A DNA stretch of 64,000 nucleotides from JBBSEX01 sp038239345 (GTDB taxonomy: Bacteria; Acidobacteriota; Terriglobia; Bryobacterales; Bryobacteraceae): assembly GCA_038239345.1 (NCBI GenBank), contig JBBSEX010000004.1, positions 297,079-361,078 on the forward strand. Direction: 5' to 3'. Positions 18,100-27,016 of the stretch are shown piece after piece (position 1 is the stretch's first letter; every line of letters begins with the position of its first letter). A program made the position numbers and the translations under genes. Below the pieces are notes generated by a model, which was not told where the DNA came from, made no database searches, and was given only the letters and a program-made list of their open reading frames with translations.

Positions 18100-18639
18100 C
18101 TATAGCCCGTCCAAACCTTCCGGCAAATCGGCTCGGATTTCCCTCGCCGCTATATCGATCTCCTGGCAAATCGCCCTGGCAAATGGAACCAGGATTTCTT
18201 TCCCATCCGTGCCCTCGACAGCCAGCAAAGTGGACCCGCCAAACTCCTGCACATCCGCAACCACCCCGATCGATTCTTTCGTCCGCAGATCGATCAACTG
18301 GCAGCCGATCAAATCCGCATGAAAATATTCGCCCTCGGGAACCGCGATCCTGTCCTGCTTCGGAATCAAAACGTCGAAGCCTTCCAGTTTCTCGGCCTCG
18401 GATATCGAATCGACACCCTTAAACTTCAAAATCAGCCGCTCCTGATGCCACCAGGAGGATTCAATTTCACGCTGCTCCAACCCACCCGCCGACTTTAACG
18501 TCACCGCATGTAACGCTTCAAACCGTTCCGGATGACTGGTCAATGGCAGCGCCGTCAGTTCTCCGCGATTGCCGCGCACCCGGCCCAACTGCGCGATCAC
18601 AACCCAATCGTCTTCGCGATATTCTGATTCGCCGGGCAA
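18100..18639 (-). CDS. rimM: Ribosome maturation factor RimM
   Basis: 179 residues. Binds S19 and helps assemble the 30S head. The N-terminal RimM domain starts with VVIAQLGRVRGNRGELTALP, and the PRC-barrel half contains YFHADLIGCQLIDLRTKESI, DVQEFGGSTLLAVEG and ILVPFARAICQEIDIAAREI. The start is a TTG at 18639, the only reasonable start before the conserved VIAQLGR; no strong Shine-Dalgarno is seen. It lies between khpA and trmD in the usual order. Confidence 0.95.
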   Translation of the reverse strand: MPGESEYREDDWVVIAQLGRVRGNRGELTALPLTSHPERFEALHAVTLKSAGGLEQREIESSWWHQERLILKFKGVDSISEAEKLEGFDVLIPKQDRIAVPEGEYFHADLIGCQLIDLRTKESIGVVADVQEFGGSTLLAVEGTDGKEILVPFARAICQEIDIAAREIRADLPEGLDGL

Positions 18640-18649
18640 CTGGTTACCG

Positions 18650-18880
18650 CTACTCCAAAATTTCTAACGTAAAGCGCCGGTTCAGCTTCATGCCGGCCGC
18701 GCCCAGCAACGTTCGGATCGATCTTACGGTGCGCCCTTGCTTGCCGATCACCTTGCCCAGATCGCTAGGCGCCACCCGCAATTCCAGAATGGTAACCTGT
18801 TCTCCTTGAACCTCCCGGACCACTACCTGATCCGGAATATCCACGAGGGCCTTCGCAATTTCTTCCACCAGATCCTTCAT
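18650..18880 (-). CDS. khpA: KH-domain RNA-binding protein KhpA (YlqC family)
   Basis: 76 residues, a single type-II KH domain. The key loop is GKVIGKQGRTVRSIRTLL (GxxG within), preceded by VTILELRVAPSDL. KhpA proteins bind RNA, often with KhpB, and influence cell division and sRNA stability in Gram-positives. Gene order between rpsP and rimM is the standard position of this family. Confidence 0.95.
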   Translation of the reverse strand: MKDLVEEIAKALVDIPDQVVVREVQGEQVTILELRVAPSDLGKVIGKQGRTVRSIRTLLGAAGMKLNRRFTLEILE

Positions 18881-18925
18881 GCCTGCCCCCTCAGTTGCCT
18901 GATTCTAACACTTCAAATAGAAGTC

Positions 18926-19189
18926 TTAAGACGCGGCGGGCGCGGCAGCCAGCACTGCCGGATTGTTCTTCAATAAACGGGTCACAGTATTCGAAAGCTG
19001 GGCGCCATGCTTCGTCCAATACTCGATCCGGTCGTGTTTCAGGTTAACCGTGGAGGGCTTGGAAATAGGATTATAAAACCCGACTACCTCTACCGAACGG
19101 CTGTTTCTGGCGCGCTCTTTATCAATCACCACGACACGATACGAGGGCTTTTTCTTCGCCCCAAATCGCGCCAATCGAATCATCAACAT
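18926..19189 (-). CDS. rpsP: 30S ribosomal protein S16
   Basis: 87 residues from the ATG at 19189, chosen over a GTG one codon earlier because GGAG then lies six bases upstream instead of three. Typical S16 features are MIRLARFGAKKKPSYRVVV, ARNSRSVEVVGFYNP and HDRIEYWTKHGAQLSNTVTR. The Ala-rich tail is variable in the family. It follows ffh by 48 bases. Confidence 0.97.
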   Translation of the reverse strand: MLMIRLARFGAKKKPSYRVVVIDKERARNSRSVEVVGFYNPISKPSTVNLKHDRIEYWTKHGAQLSNTVTRLLKNNPAVLAAAPAAS

Positions 19190-19237
19190 CACTTGCTCCT
19201 ATCTGATCTTACCAGCGACACTATTTAATCACCGACA

Positions 19238-20605
19238 CTATTCGAAACCGCCCATGCCCGCCGGCAGCTTGAACTTGCCCGCCATGCGCTTACTCAAGCC
19301 GGCGAATTTACCGCTCGAAAAACTCTTCATCACTTTGCGCGCTTCCGTATATTGCTTCAGCAGCGTATTCACTTCCTGCACCGAAGTACCGCTGCCTTTG
19401 GCGATTCGCCGCCGCCGCGCCCCGTTAATGATCATATGATTGGCGCGTTCCCGGGGCGTCATCGAATCGATGATTGCCATCAGGCGGCCAATTTCTTTCT
19501 CATCCACTTTAGCGTTCTGTAATTCCTTGAGCATGCCGACCTTCGGCATCATACCCAGCAACGATTCCAGCGACCCCAATTTGCGCAACTGCCCGATCTG
19601 GTTGCGGAAATCCTCCAGCGTAAACTCATTCTCAATGAGCTTGCGCTGCATTTCCTCGGCTTGCTTATGATCGATGTTCTGTTCGACTTTTTCAATCAGC
19701 GAAAGGACGTCGCCCATCCCCAAAATGCGCGATGCCGCCCGCTCCGGATGAAACGCCTCGAATGCGTCGGACTTCTCACCCACACCCACAAACTTCAGCG
19801 GCTGATTGGTGACACTGCGAATCGACAATGCCGCTCCACCGCGCGCATCGCCATCCATTTTGGTAAGGATGACACCGGTGATCCCCAGACGCTTGTGAAA
19901 TTCGTCGGCCGATTTCACCGCATCCTGCCCGGTCATCGCGTCGGCCACGAACAGAATCTCGGTCGGCTGTAGCAGGTCTTTCAATTGCTGCAACTCGGTC
20001 ATCAAATCGTCGTCGATGTGCAGGCGCCCGGCGGTATCTACTAGAAGCACATCTTTACCGCTTTGCACCGCTTCCTTGCGAGCCGATCGCGCCAGGTCGA
20101 TTGGCTTCGTTTCGCCATCAGCGCCAGGGTAAATTGGAAGATTGATGCTTTTTGCTACGATCGCCAACTGTTGCCGCGCGGCGGGGCGGTACACGTCCAC
20201 CGATACCATCATCGGAGAGTGTTTTTCCTTGGCCAGATATCGCGCCAATTTACCGGTGCTGGTGGTTTTGCCCGAACCTTGCAAACCGACAATCATAATC
20301 ACTGTCGGAGGCTCATTCGCGAAGCGGATTTTCGATTGGTGGGTGCCCAGAAGCTTCACCAATTCGTCCCGTACGATCTTCACCGCCTGCTGGCCAGGAG
20401 ATAGAGCCGAAAGGACTTCTTCGCCTGTAGCCTTCTCTTTTACCGACTCGATGAACTGCTTCACTACCTTGAAATGGACGTCGGCCTCAAGCAGTGCGAC
20501 GCGGATCTCGCGCAGCGCTGCCTCCATGTTTTCGGCCGTGAGTTTACCTTCGCCACGCAGGTTTTTGAAGACCCGCTGTAGCTTGTCGGATAAGTTATCA
20601 AACAT
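19238..20605 (-). CDS. ffh: Signal recognition particle protein Ffh (SRP54)
   Basis: 455 residues. GTPase that binds signal sequences and 4.5S RNA and delivers ribosomes to FtsY and SecYEG. N domain about 1-90; G domain with P-loop VGLQGSGKTTSTGKLARYL (about residue 106), VDVYRPAARQQL, DTAGRLHIDDDLMTEL and TKMDGDARGGAALSI; methionine-rich M domain from about 325 with RERANHMIINGARRRRIAKG (RNA-binding helix) and a Gly-Met C-terminus (KLPAGMGGF). It opens the seven-to-eight-gene minus-strand operon; the 182-base region upstream must hold its promoter (a TATACT lies near 20689 on the minus strand). Confidence 0.98.
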   Translation of the reverse strand: MFDNLSDKLQRVFKNLRGEGKLTAENMEAALREIRVALLEADVHFKVVKQFIESVKEKATGEEVLSALSPGQQAVKIVRDELVKLLGTHQSKIRFANEPPTVIMIVGLQGSGKTTSTGKLARYLAKEKHSPMMVSVDVYRPAARQQLAIVAKSINLPIYPGADGETKPIDLARSARKEAVQSGKDVLLVDTAGRLHIDDDLMTELQQLKDLLQPTEILFVADAMTGQDAVKSADEFHKRLGITGVILTKMDGDARGGAALSIRSVTNQPLKFVGVGEKSDAFEAFHPERAASRILGMGDVLSLIEKVEQNIDHKQAEEMQRKLIENEFTLEDFRNQIGQLRKLGSLESLLGMMPKVGMLKELQNAKVDEKEIGRLMAIIDSMTPRERANHMIINGARRRRIAKGSGTSVQEVNTLLKQYTEARKVMKSFSSGKFAGLSKRMAGKFKLPAGMGGFE

Positions 20606-20787
20606 GATTGCCGTCCGGACTACTCAAGTGAAGAAAGCAGGTGAGCGCCGACACACTTGCGGCTTTGTTTCAGCCACAGTATCTTCAAGTATACAATAAA
20701 CGCGGCGGTTGGAACTTTCGAACCCGGCTGCACTGAGCCCGTCCGATAATTCGGCTAAATCCCGCCGGTATGCCATCATAGGATAGC

Positions 20788-21252
20788 TTGACTAACGAAG
20801 ACGCGATTTTCCAATTAAACGGTCTTATTGAGACTGCCCGAAACGGCGAACTCGGCTACCTAACGGCTGCCCAGCACGTCGCCAATACCCAGCTTGAAAC
20901 CGTATTTCTGGATTATGCGAAGCAGCGCGCTGGCTTTGTGAAACACTTGCAGGCTGAGGTAGAGCGCCTGGGGGGCACACCAGCCACTTCCGGCACCATC
21001 ATCGCCGCGCTACATCGCGGTTGGATCGATCTCAAGTCGGCTGTTACCGGTGGAGACGGCGCCAGTATCATCGCCGCCTGTGAAACGGGTGAAGATTCCG
21101 GGTCCGCCGCCTTTGAGCGCGTCGTCAATATGGACCTGACCGGCGAAACCAAAACGCTGGTGGAAAAGCAGTACAAGAGCATCGTGGAAGCCCACAAGCA
21201 TATGCTTCATTTGAAGGAACAGCCGGCAACGGATTATCCGAAAACCGATTAG
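20788..21252 (+). CDS. DUF2383 (PA2169-like) four-helix-bundle protein
   Basis: 154 residues, all helix, starting at a TTG (20788) with AGGA four bases upstream. The pattern ETARNGELGYLTAAQHVANT, followed by FVKHLQAEVERLGGTPATSG and GWIDLKSAVTGGDGASIIAA, matches the ferritin-like DUF2383 family, which is related to stress-induced ferritin-like and hemerythrin-like bundles. Metal binding is possible but the expected ExxH ligands are not clearly present. It stands alone between ffh (divergent) and a TolB-like gene. Confidence 0.82.
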   Translation: MTNEDAIFQLNGLIETARNGELGYLTAAQHVANTQLETVFLDYAKQRAGFVKHLQAEVERLGGTPATSGTIIAALHRGWIDLKSAVTGGDGASIIAACETGEDSGSAAFERVVNMDLTGETKTLVEKQYKSIVEAHKHMLHLKEQPATDYPKTD

Positions 21253-21304
21253 CCGGCGGTGCGCCGCGGGCTTCGATCTGGATAATATAATCGGAACGCA
21301 AGCC

Positions 21305-22222
21305 ATGAAGACGTTTCTTCCTTTGCTTTCGCTGCTTGTAACGGCTGGCGCGGCGTTCTCCCAAAACGCTAAGCTATACCGCAGCCATATCACGATCTAC
21401 GACATCGCGGCGCGTTCCAACACCACGCTCTACACCGCCGACGCGCTGATTGAAGCACCCAATTGGTCACGCGACGGAAAATTCCTGCTTGTGAATACGG
21501 ATGGCGGTCTCTATCGCCTGCCAGTTACGGCCAAGCCGGGGCTTGAGAAAATAGACGTCGGCGCTCTACGCTGCAACAACGATCATGATCTTTCGCCCGA
21601 CGGCAGGCTGCTCGCCTTTTCTGCTTCCAGCGCGACGTCGAAACAATCGCAGGTATATCTCGCCAATTCCGACGGGTCGGATGTAAAGCTGATGACACCG
21701 GAGGCGCCCAGTTATTTCCACGGGTGGTCTCGCGATGGGAAATGGCTGGCTTTCGTCGGCCGGCGCGAGGGCAAGTTTGAGCTATATCGAGTGCCCGTTA
21801 CCGGCGGACCCGAGCAGCGTCTAACGACGGCGCGCGCCTACGACGATGGTCCGGAATATTCGCCCGACGGCAAGTGGATTTACTTCAACTCCAATCGCTC
21901 CGGCGGCTGGGATATCTGGCGGATGCCAATCGACGGCGCGGGCCCCGCCGATAGCCGAGCCCAGCGGATAACCAGCGATGAACTGGAAGACTGGTTCCCG
22001 CATTTTTCACCAGACGGAAAATGGATGGTGTTTCTATCGTTTCCTAAAGGCACCGTCAACCACGGCGAAAAAGTGGACGGCGTCGCTCTGCGCCTGATGG
22101 CCCCGGACGGCAAGGATCCCCAGGTCTTAACAACATTCTTCGGCGGCCAAGGGACCATCAACGTCAACTCCTGGTCGCCCGATTCCAAGCGGTTCGCCTA
22201 TGTCGTCTACGAAGCGCGTTAG
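21305..22222 (+). CDS. Secreted TolB-like WD40/PD40 beta-propeller protein
   Basis: 305 residues. Signal peptide MKTFLPLLSLLVTAGAAFSQ, then about six PD40 repeats with the WSRDGKxL / YSPDGKWI / FSPDGKWMVF signature (APNWSRDGKFLL, DLSPDGRLLAFSA, WSRDGKWLAFVGRR, YSPDGKWIYFNSNRSGGWDI, HFSPDGKWMVFLSF, WSPDSKRFAYV). It lacks the N-terminal TolB domain, so it is not the Tol-Pal protein. Similar acidobacterial proteins are fused to peptidases or kinases; here the propeller is alone. The ATG at 21305 follows GGAA by eight bases. It converges with the P450 gene, 19 bases away. Confidence 0.86.
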   Translation: MKTFLPLLSLLVTAGAAFSQNAKLYRSHITIYDIAARSNTTLYTADALIEAPNWSRDGKFLLVNTDGGLYRLPVTAKPGLEKIDVGALRCNNDHDLSPDGRLLAFSASSATSKQSQVYLANSDGSDVKLMTPEAPSYFHGWSRDGKWLAFVGRREGKFELYRVPVTGGPEQRLTTARAYDDGPEYSPDGKWIYFNSNRSGGWDIWRMPIDGAGPADSRAQRITSDELEDWFPHFSPDGKWMVFLSFPKGTVNHGEKVDGVALRLMAPDGKDPQVLTTFFGGQGTINVNSWSPDSKRFAYVVYEAR

Positions 22223-22241
22223 CTTGCTTGAAGGAAAATGC

Positions 22242-23561
22242 TTAGACTCGGCGGGCGATCATTCGCAATCCATATTTCGGCCGCAGCGTCAACATCGGCT
22301 CCGGTTCCACGCGCTGGCCCGGAGCAAGTTCAAGTCGCCATCGCCGGGCAATCGTCGCTACCACCAGCATTTGTTCCATCCAGGCAAAACGCTCGCCGAT
22401 GCAGAGCCGCGCACCCGCGCCGAAGGGAAGATAGCCGTACTTAGGGCGGTTTTGCCTGGCCTCTGGGGTCCAATGTTGCAAGTTGAATTGCGTTGGGTCG
22501 GGGAAGATCTCCGGACGGCGATGCAGTACCCACGAGCAGATCAGGAAGACGCTATGCTTGCGAGCTTTCATTGACTGGAAGCGATAAGCGGACAGCGCGC
22601 GGCGGCCTAATATCCAAACTGCCGGACATAACCGAAGCGATTCGGCGGCAACGCTCTCCGTTACTACCAACCGCTGCAAGTCAGCAACGGTCGGCAGGCA
22701 GCCTGCAAGCTGGCGCAATTCGCCATCGAGCAAATCGGCGGCAGCGGGATTTTGGGAAAGTAAATACCACGTCCAAGCCAGAGCATTGGCGGTGGTTTCA
22801 TGACCGGCGACGAAGATCGTAATTACTTCGTCACGCAACTGCCGGTCGGACATTATTACGCCGTCTTCTTGCGACCCTATCAGCAACGACAGTAAATCTT
22901 CCGAGCCCTCTTCTTCGCCGCGCCGGCGCTGGATCATTTCCATCACGATTTCATCCAGCCTCCGCAAAGCAGCTCGATAGCGCCGATGCGCGGGCGTCGG
23001 AAAGGCAACGATGGTTTCTCCAAACGGCATGATCAGCCGGTTCAGCACCGGAAGAATTTCGTGGATCGCGCTGCCGATTTCTGCGGCATAACGCCGCGTA
23101 TCGGTACTGAACAGAGCCTTGCTGACTATATCGAGAGCCAGCTTGTTCATCGCCCCGGCAACATCGATTTCCTCGCCATCGCTCCAGCTATCGGCCAGTG
23201 CCGCGGCCGACTCCACCATCACACGCGCATAAGTGTCGATTCTTTCGCGGCGAAAAGCCGGCTGCGTCATTCGCCTTTGTCGATGATGCAAGTCGCCTTC
23301 GCTAGTTAGCAACCCATTGCCGAAGAGGCCATGGGACGGCGGGATTCGTGGAAATTTCTCAAACTGCGGCGACTGCGTCACTAGAATGTCGCGGATGACA
23401 TCGGGATCGTTAATCAAATAGAAATCGCTGATGCCCAATGGCAGCCGCACTAGCGGCCCGTACTCGTCCGCGTAGTTCGCGAAGAACTGGAGGGGGTCGT
23501 GCCGCATTCGCATCAGCAACGACGGAATCCATGGATATGCCGGACCACGGACGGCATTCAT
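22242..23561 (-). CDS. Cytochrome P450
   Basis: 439 residues, soluble bacterial P450. The I-helix oxygen-activation motif is AGHETT (residues 252-257), the K-helix ExxR is ESLR (307-310), and the heme loop is FGAGARLCIG with the ligand Cys at residue 387. The general form is closest to CYP102/CYP110-like family members that oxidise fatty acids or terpenoids; the substrate cannot be read. No ferredoxin or reductase gene lies nearby, so electron donors must be encoded elsewhere. The ATG at 23561 is the first start in frame downstream of the small Pro-rich ORF, but it has no Shine-Dalgarno; the open frame runs about 25 codons further upstream without a start. Confidence 0.95.
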   Translation of the reverse strand: MNAVRGPAYPWIPSLLMRMRHDPLQFFANYADEYGPLVRLPLGISDFYLINDPDVIRDILVTQSPQFEKFPRIPPSHGLFGNGLLTSEGDLHHRQRRMTQPAFRRERIDTYARVMVESAAALADSWSDGEEIDVAGAMNKLALDIVSKALFSTDTRRYAAEIGSAIHEILPVLNRLIMPFGETIVAFPTPAHRRYRAALRRLDEIVMEMIQRRRGEEEGSEDLLSLLIGSQEDGVIMSDRQLRDEVITIFVAGHETTANALAWTWYLLSQNPAAADLLDGELRQLAGCLPTVADLQRLVVTESVAAESLRLCPAVWILGRRALSAYRFQSMKARKHSVFLICSWVLHRRPEIFPDPTQFNLQHWTPEARQNRPKYGYLPFGAGARLCIGERFAWMEQMLVVATIARRWRLELAPGQRVEPEPMLTLRPKYGLRMIARRV

Positions 23562-23632
23562 CGGGGCGCGGGGAGCATCGTAAGCTAGACGCCACTGTTT
23601 CGGACTTGTAGCAACGTAATTGCGTCGGCGGA

Positions 23633-23806
23633 TTAATCTACCACTGGCTGGCGTTCCGGGTCCTCGGCCGGTCCGGGATCGTCCGGATAATCGGGCTCTA
23701 CCACTGGCGTGGGTGCTGGTTCCGGATCGTTGATTGGAGGCTCAAAGCCGGGCTCCGGAGAAATGCCCGGTAGCGAATCCGCAATCGCATTGTAGTTCCA
23801 TGTCAT
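23633..23806 (-). CDS. 57-residue acidic, proline-rich small protein (hypothetical)
   Basis: A short ORF (MTWNYNAIADSLPGISPEPG then a Pro/Glu/Asp-rich tail ending in RQPVVD) just upstream of the P450 gene on the same strand, 71 bases before it. Fourteen of 57 residues are proline and ten are Asp or Glu. It is preceded by no clear Shine-Dalgarno. The very biased composition could reflect a real disordered peptide or chance. I recognise no family. Its 5' end abuts the divergent DUF2059 gene. Confidence 0.4.
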   Translation of the reverse strand: MTWNYNAIADSLPGISPEPGFEPPINDPEPAPTPVVEPDYPDDPGPAEDPERQPVVD

Positions 23807-23878
23807 TTGCATTCTTTTATTGGAGCACTACCGCTTCCGTCAGCCGCCAAAAAAAGAGAGAATAAACTAGCTACCTAC

Positions 23879-24352
23879 ATGCAAATCAAACGCGCTCTCT
23901 TATTCGGCTTATTGACGGCATTCCTGGCAACCGCCCAGACCCCGTTAAGCAAAGAAGCCAAGATCGACCGGATGCTGACATTGACGAATGCCAGTTCAAT
24001 GATCGATCAGATGTTCGCTCAGATTAGAAAGATGACCGAAGGCATGATGCCCCCCGGTGCGACTCCGGAGCAGGCAGCGGAAGCAAAGCAGGTGCAACAG
24101 AAAGTGCAGGATGTCGTCCACTCGCGTCTGAGTTGGGACAGGATGCGGCCGCAATTCATTAAGATCTACAGCGAAACGTTCACCGACGAAGAACTCGACG
24201 GTTTGTTGGCTTTCTATGATTCGCCCACCGGCCGCGCCATGATCAAGAAGACGCCCGAGCTGATGGCGAAATCGATGGCAATCGGCCAGGCGCAGATGGT
24301 GGATATTTTGCCTGAAATCCAGCGCATCGTGGCGGAAGGCGCGAAGAAATAA
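23879..24352 (+). CDS. DUF2059-family secreted protein
   Basis: 157 residues from the ATG at 23879 (MQIKRALLFGLLTAFLATAQ), which begins a signal peptide; the earlier frame lacks one. The DUF2059 core is FIKIYSETFTDEELDGLLAF followed by YDSPTGRAMIKKTPELMAKS, near the C-terminus as expected. A Met-rich helix (MFAQIRKMTEGMMPPGATPE) precedes it. The family is periplasmic or extracytoplasmic with no proven function. It converges with a tiny ORF on the other strand. Confidence 0.85.
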   Translation: MQIKRALLFGLLTAFLATAQTPLSKEAKIDRMLTLTNASSMIDQMFAQIRKMTEGMMPPGATPEQAAEAKQVQQKVQDVVHSRLSWDRMRPQFIKIYSETFTDEELDGLLAFYDSPTGRAMIKKTPELMAKSMAIGQAQMVDILPEIQRIVAEGAKK

Positions 24353-24475
24353 TTATTCGGCCTTACGCTTCGTGAATCGCTCCACAAGCCGGTTCGGAGG
24401 TTGGGCAATGCAAGTCACCACGCCGAGAAGGACCACAGTGACGATCGCAATAAGGATGATCAGGGAAACAGGCAT
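24353..24475 (-). CDS. 40-residue single-span membrane protein (hypothetical)
   Basis: Tiny ORF beginning MPVSLIILIAIVTVVLLGVV, with one confident membrane helix, then CIAQPPNRLVERF and a basic tail TKRKAE. The stop directly abuts the stop of the DUF2059 gene on the opposite strand. No good Shine-Dalgarno. The hydrophobic helix with a positive C-terminal tail suggests a real small membrane protein, but the family is not recognised. Confidence 0.42.
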   Translation of the reverse strand: MPVSLIILIAIVTVVLLGVVTCIAQPPNRLVERFTKRKAE

Positions 24476-24518
24476 TTGCTAATCTACTTTGAGAATAGCA
24501 TCGTGTGAGGAGCCCGTT

Positions 24519-26954
24519 ATGACTCTCGGGAACGATCTTCGCTACGCGTTACGACAGTTACGCAATAGTCCTGGATTCACTCTCACGGTCCTTGCGACGT
24601 TGGGTCTGTGCATCGGAGCGAACACTGCTATTTTCACCGTCGTCGATGCGGTGCTGCTGAAGCCGCTCCCTTATCCACAGCCGGAACGCCTGTTAATGGT
24701 GACCGCGCAAGTTCGGCATAACGGCATCGAAAGCCAGGAGATCGGACAAACCGGCACAATGTGGGAAGCGGTTCGCGATCAGGCCACGGCGCTGGAATCC
24801 TCCCCCTTCGGCGATGGCGCCAGCGGTGTAAATCTGGTATCGGACGGCCACCCGCAATATGTACAACAGCAACGCGTCGGCGCGGGATTCTTTCACGTTC
24901 TCGGCATCGCCCCTTCCATCGGCCGCGAGTTTGATCGGTTGGAAGATAGTCCCGGGGGCGCTTCCGTTGCGATTCTGAGCTACCGGTTGTGGAAGCGGGT
25001 CTTTCACGCCGACAAGGGTGTAACCGGCAAAGGCATCACGTTGCGCGGTGAGCCGTATACTGTCGTGGGCGTCATGCCCGAAACATTTCGTACCGATGCC
25101 GACGCCGATTTATGGACCCCTCTCCGTCCGTCACGCAGCGGTGAGGGCGAAGGCGCCAACTACGGAATCGTTGCCCGCTTGCGGCCGGGCGTTTCACTGA
25201 TGCAGGCGCGGGATCAACTGCAAGTGGTCGCGACTCCGGCCCTCGCCTCAATGGGATTTTCCAAGGACTATCTTATTTCGCCCACGCTCGTTCCATTGCA
25301 GACCGGAATGACGCAGGAAATACGCACGTCGCTGCTGCTCACCTGGGGCGCCGTCGGCATCGTGCTGCTGATCGGCTGCGTGAACATCGCCGGTTTGCTG
25401 TTGGCGCGATCGGCTATGCGTAACCGGGAGATCGCTACCAGGATGGCTTTGGGCGGCGGACGCGCGGTAATCGTTCGCCAATTTTTGACGGAAAGCGTTT
25501 TGCTTGCCCTCGGCGGCGGAGCTCTGGGGCTGCTTCTGGGGGCATTCGGGATGGAAGGATTGCGTTATTTGAAAGCCTCCGGATTCGACCTTTGGCATCC
25601 GGTGTCGCTCGATGTCCGGGTCTTCGCCGCCACGTTCTTTCTGACGATGATCACCAGCCTGCTATTCGGCCTTCTGCCGGCACTGGAAACCAGCCGCCTG
25701 GATATCCGCTCCGTGCTGCTTGAAGGTGGCCGGGGCATGACCGCGGGTCGCCGCCAATGGTTGCGGCACGGTCTGGTTTTGGGTGAGGTCGCGCTGGGAG
25801 TGGTGCTGCTGATCGGCGCCGGACTATTGATTCGAACCATGACATATCTGCAGGGGCTCAACCCCGGCTTCGATCCGAACCACGTCGTCGCGGCGCAATT
25901 GTCATTGCAGGATGCCCGTTATCAAACGCCGGAGAAAGTGAATCGTCTGTTCACGCAGAGCCTGGAACGAATCCGCGCCATTCCCGGTGTCGAGTCGGCG
26001 GCGGTTGCGCTCACGCTGCCCTACCAGCGTCCTTTGAATATCGGAACCAAGCTCGTCGAGGGTCCCCATGCCGGTGAAGTTTTCGCGACAGAGATGGTGT
26101 ACGTCACACCCGGCTTCTTTGAGACTCTGCGGATCAAGGTCCGCGATGGCCGCGTTATCTCGAGCGCCGATGGACCGCGAACCGAGCCAGTGGCCGTAGT
26201 CAGCGAATCCTTTGTCCGAAAGTATCTGCGGGGTCGCGATCCTTTGGGCAGTCATCTGAAGTCCGGCACCGAGGTGCGAGTCATCGTCGGCGTTGTATCC
26301 GACGTGCAGCAGCATAGCGGGATGGGAAACTTCGGGCCATTATCACTGGAACCGACGGTGTACATACCAGCGGCACAAACCAACGGTGAGTTTCTAAAGG
26401 TAATTCACACCTGGTTTTCGCCCAGTTGGATTGTGCGAACACAGGCGCCCATGCAAAGCGTCGCGGCCAAAATGGAGCAGGCGGTCGAATCGGTAGATCC
26501 GCAAATGCCCTTCGCCAGTTTTCGCGCAATGTCGGAATTGCAGGCATCGGCGATCCAAACCCAGCGCTATCAGGCGACGCTATTTTCCATCCTTGCCGGA
26601 TTAGCGCTGCTTCTCGCCTGCATCGGATTATACGGCCTCATTGCCAATTCAGTTACGCAGCGAACGCGTGAACTCGGCATCCGCATGGCTTTGGGAGCAA
26701 GCTTGCAAGACGCGATGATGAACGTCGTCAAGCCCGGCCTCACGTTGAGCGCGATCGGAGTTATTGTCGGCTGCGGCCTGGCACTTGTAGCCACAAACCT
26801 GATGAAAAATTTGGTATGGGGAGTCCGTCCCACAGATCCGCTCACTTTCGTCGGCGTCTCGGCAATGCTGCTGCTGGTTGCCGCCGCGGCGAGCGTGCTG
26901 CCGGCGCTCCGCTTACTGCACCTGGACCCGGCAGTGACATTGCGCAACGAATAA
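24519..26954 (+). CDS. MacB-type ABC transporter permease (acidobacterial duplicated orphan permease, ADOP)
   Basis: 811 residues from the ATG at 24519, with GAGGAG six bases upstream; the track's longer N-terminus is not needed. It starts DLRYALRQLRNSPGFTLTVL, with helix and GANTAIFTVVDAVLLKPLPY, the hallmark of the ADOP family. Two copies of the MacB-PCD periplasmic domain and FtsX permease domain are present: the first FtsX domain around 270-400 (LLTWGAVGIVLLIGCVNIAG, MRNREIATRMALGGGRAVIV), the second at the C-terminus (SILAGLALLLACIGLYGLIA, RTRELGIRMALGASLQDAMM). There is no partner ATPase nearby. The second MacB domain has LVEGPHAGEVFATEM and FRAMSELQASAI. The function is unknown; roles in export of antibiotics or peptides are extrapolated from MacB. 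Confidence 0.9.
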   Translation: MTLGNDLRYALRQLRNSPGFTLTVLATLGLCIGANTAIFTVVDAVLLKPLPYPQPERLLMVTAQVRHNGIESQEIGQTGTMWEAVRDQATALESSPFGDGASGVNLVSDGHPQYVQQQRVGAGFFHVLGIAPSIGREFDRLEDSPGGASVAILSYRLWKRVFHADKGVTGKGITLRGEPYTVVGVMPETFRTDADADLWTPLRPSRSGEGEGANYGIVARLRPGVSLMQARDQLQVVATPALASMGFSKDYLISPTLVPLQTGMTQEIRTSLLLTWGAVGIVLLIGCVNIAGLLLARSAMRNREIATRMALGGGRAVIVRQFLTESVLLALGGGALGLLLGAFGMEGLRYLKASGFDLWHPVSLDVRVFAATFFLTMITSLLFGLLPALETSRLDIRSVLLEGGRGMTAGRRQWLRHGLVLGEVALGVVLLIGAGLLIRTMTYLQGLNPGFDPNHVVAAQLSLQDARYQTPEKVNRLFTQSLERIRAIPGVESAAVALTLPYQRPLNIGTKLVEGPHAGEVFATEMVYVTPGFFETLRIKVRDGRVISSADGPRTEPVAVVSESFVRKYLRGRDPLGSHLKSGTEVRVIVGVVSDVQQHSGMGNFGPLSLEPTVYIPAAQTNGEFLKVIHTWFSPSWIVRTQAPMQSVAAKMEQAVESVDPQMPFASFRAMSELQASAIQTQRYQATLFSILAGLALLLACIGLYGLIANSVTQRTRELGIRMALGASLQDAMMNVVKPGLTLSAIGVIVGCGLALVATNLMKNLVWGVRPTDPLTFVGVSAMLLLVAAAASVLPALRLLHLDPAVTLRNE

Positions 26955-27016
26955 CTGCAGGCGGAATGTTCGTGGCCAAGAAAATGCCATAATTGAGGGC
27001 ATCTTAAAGGCGATCA

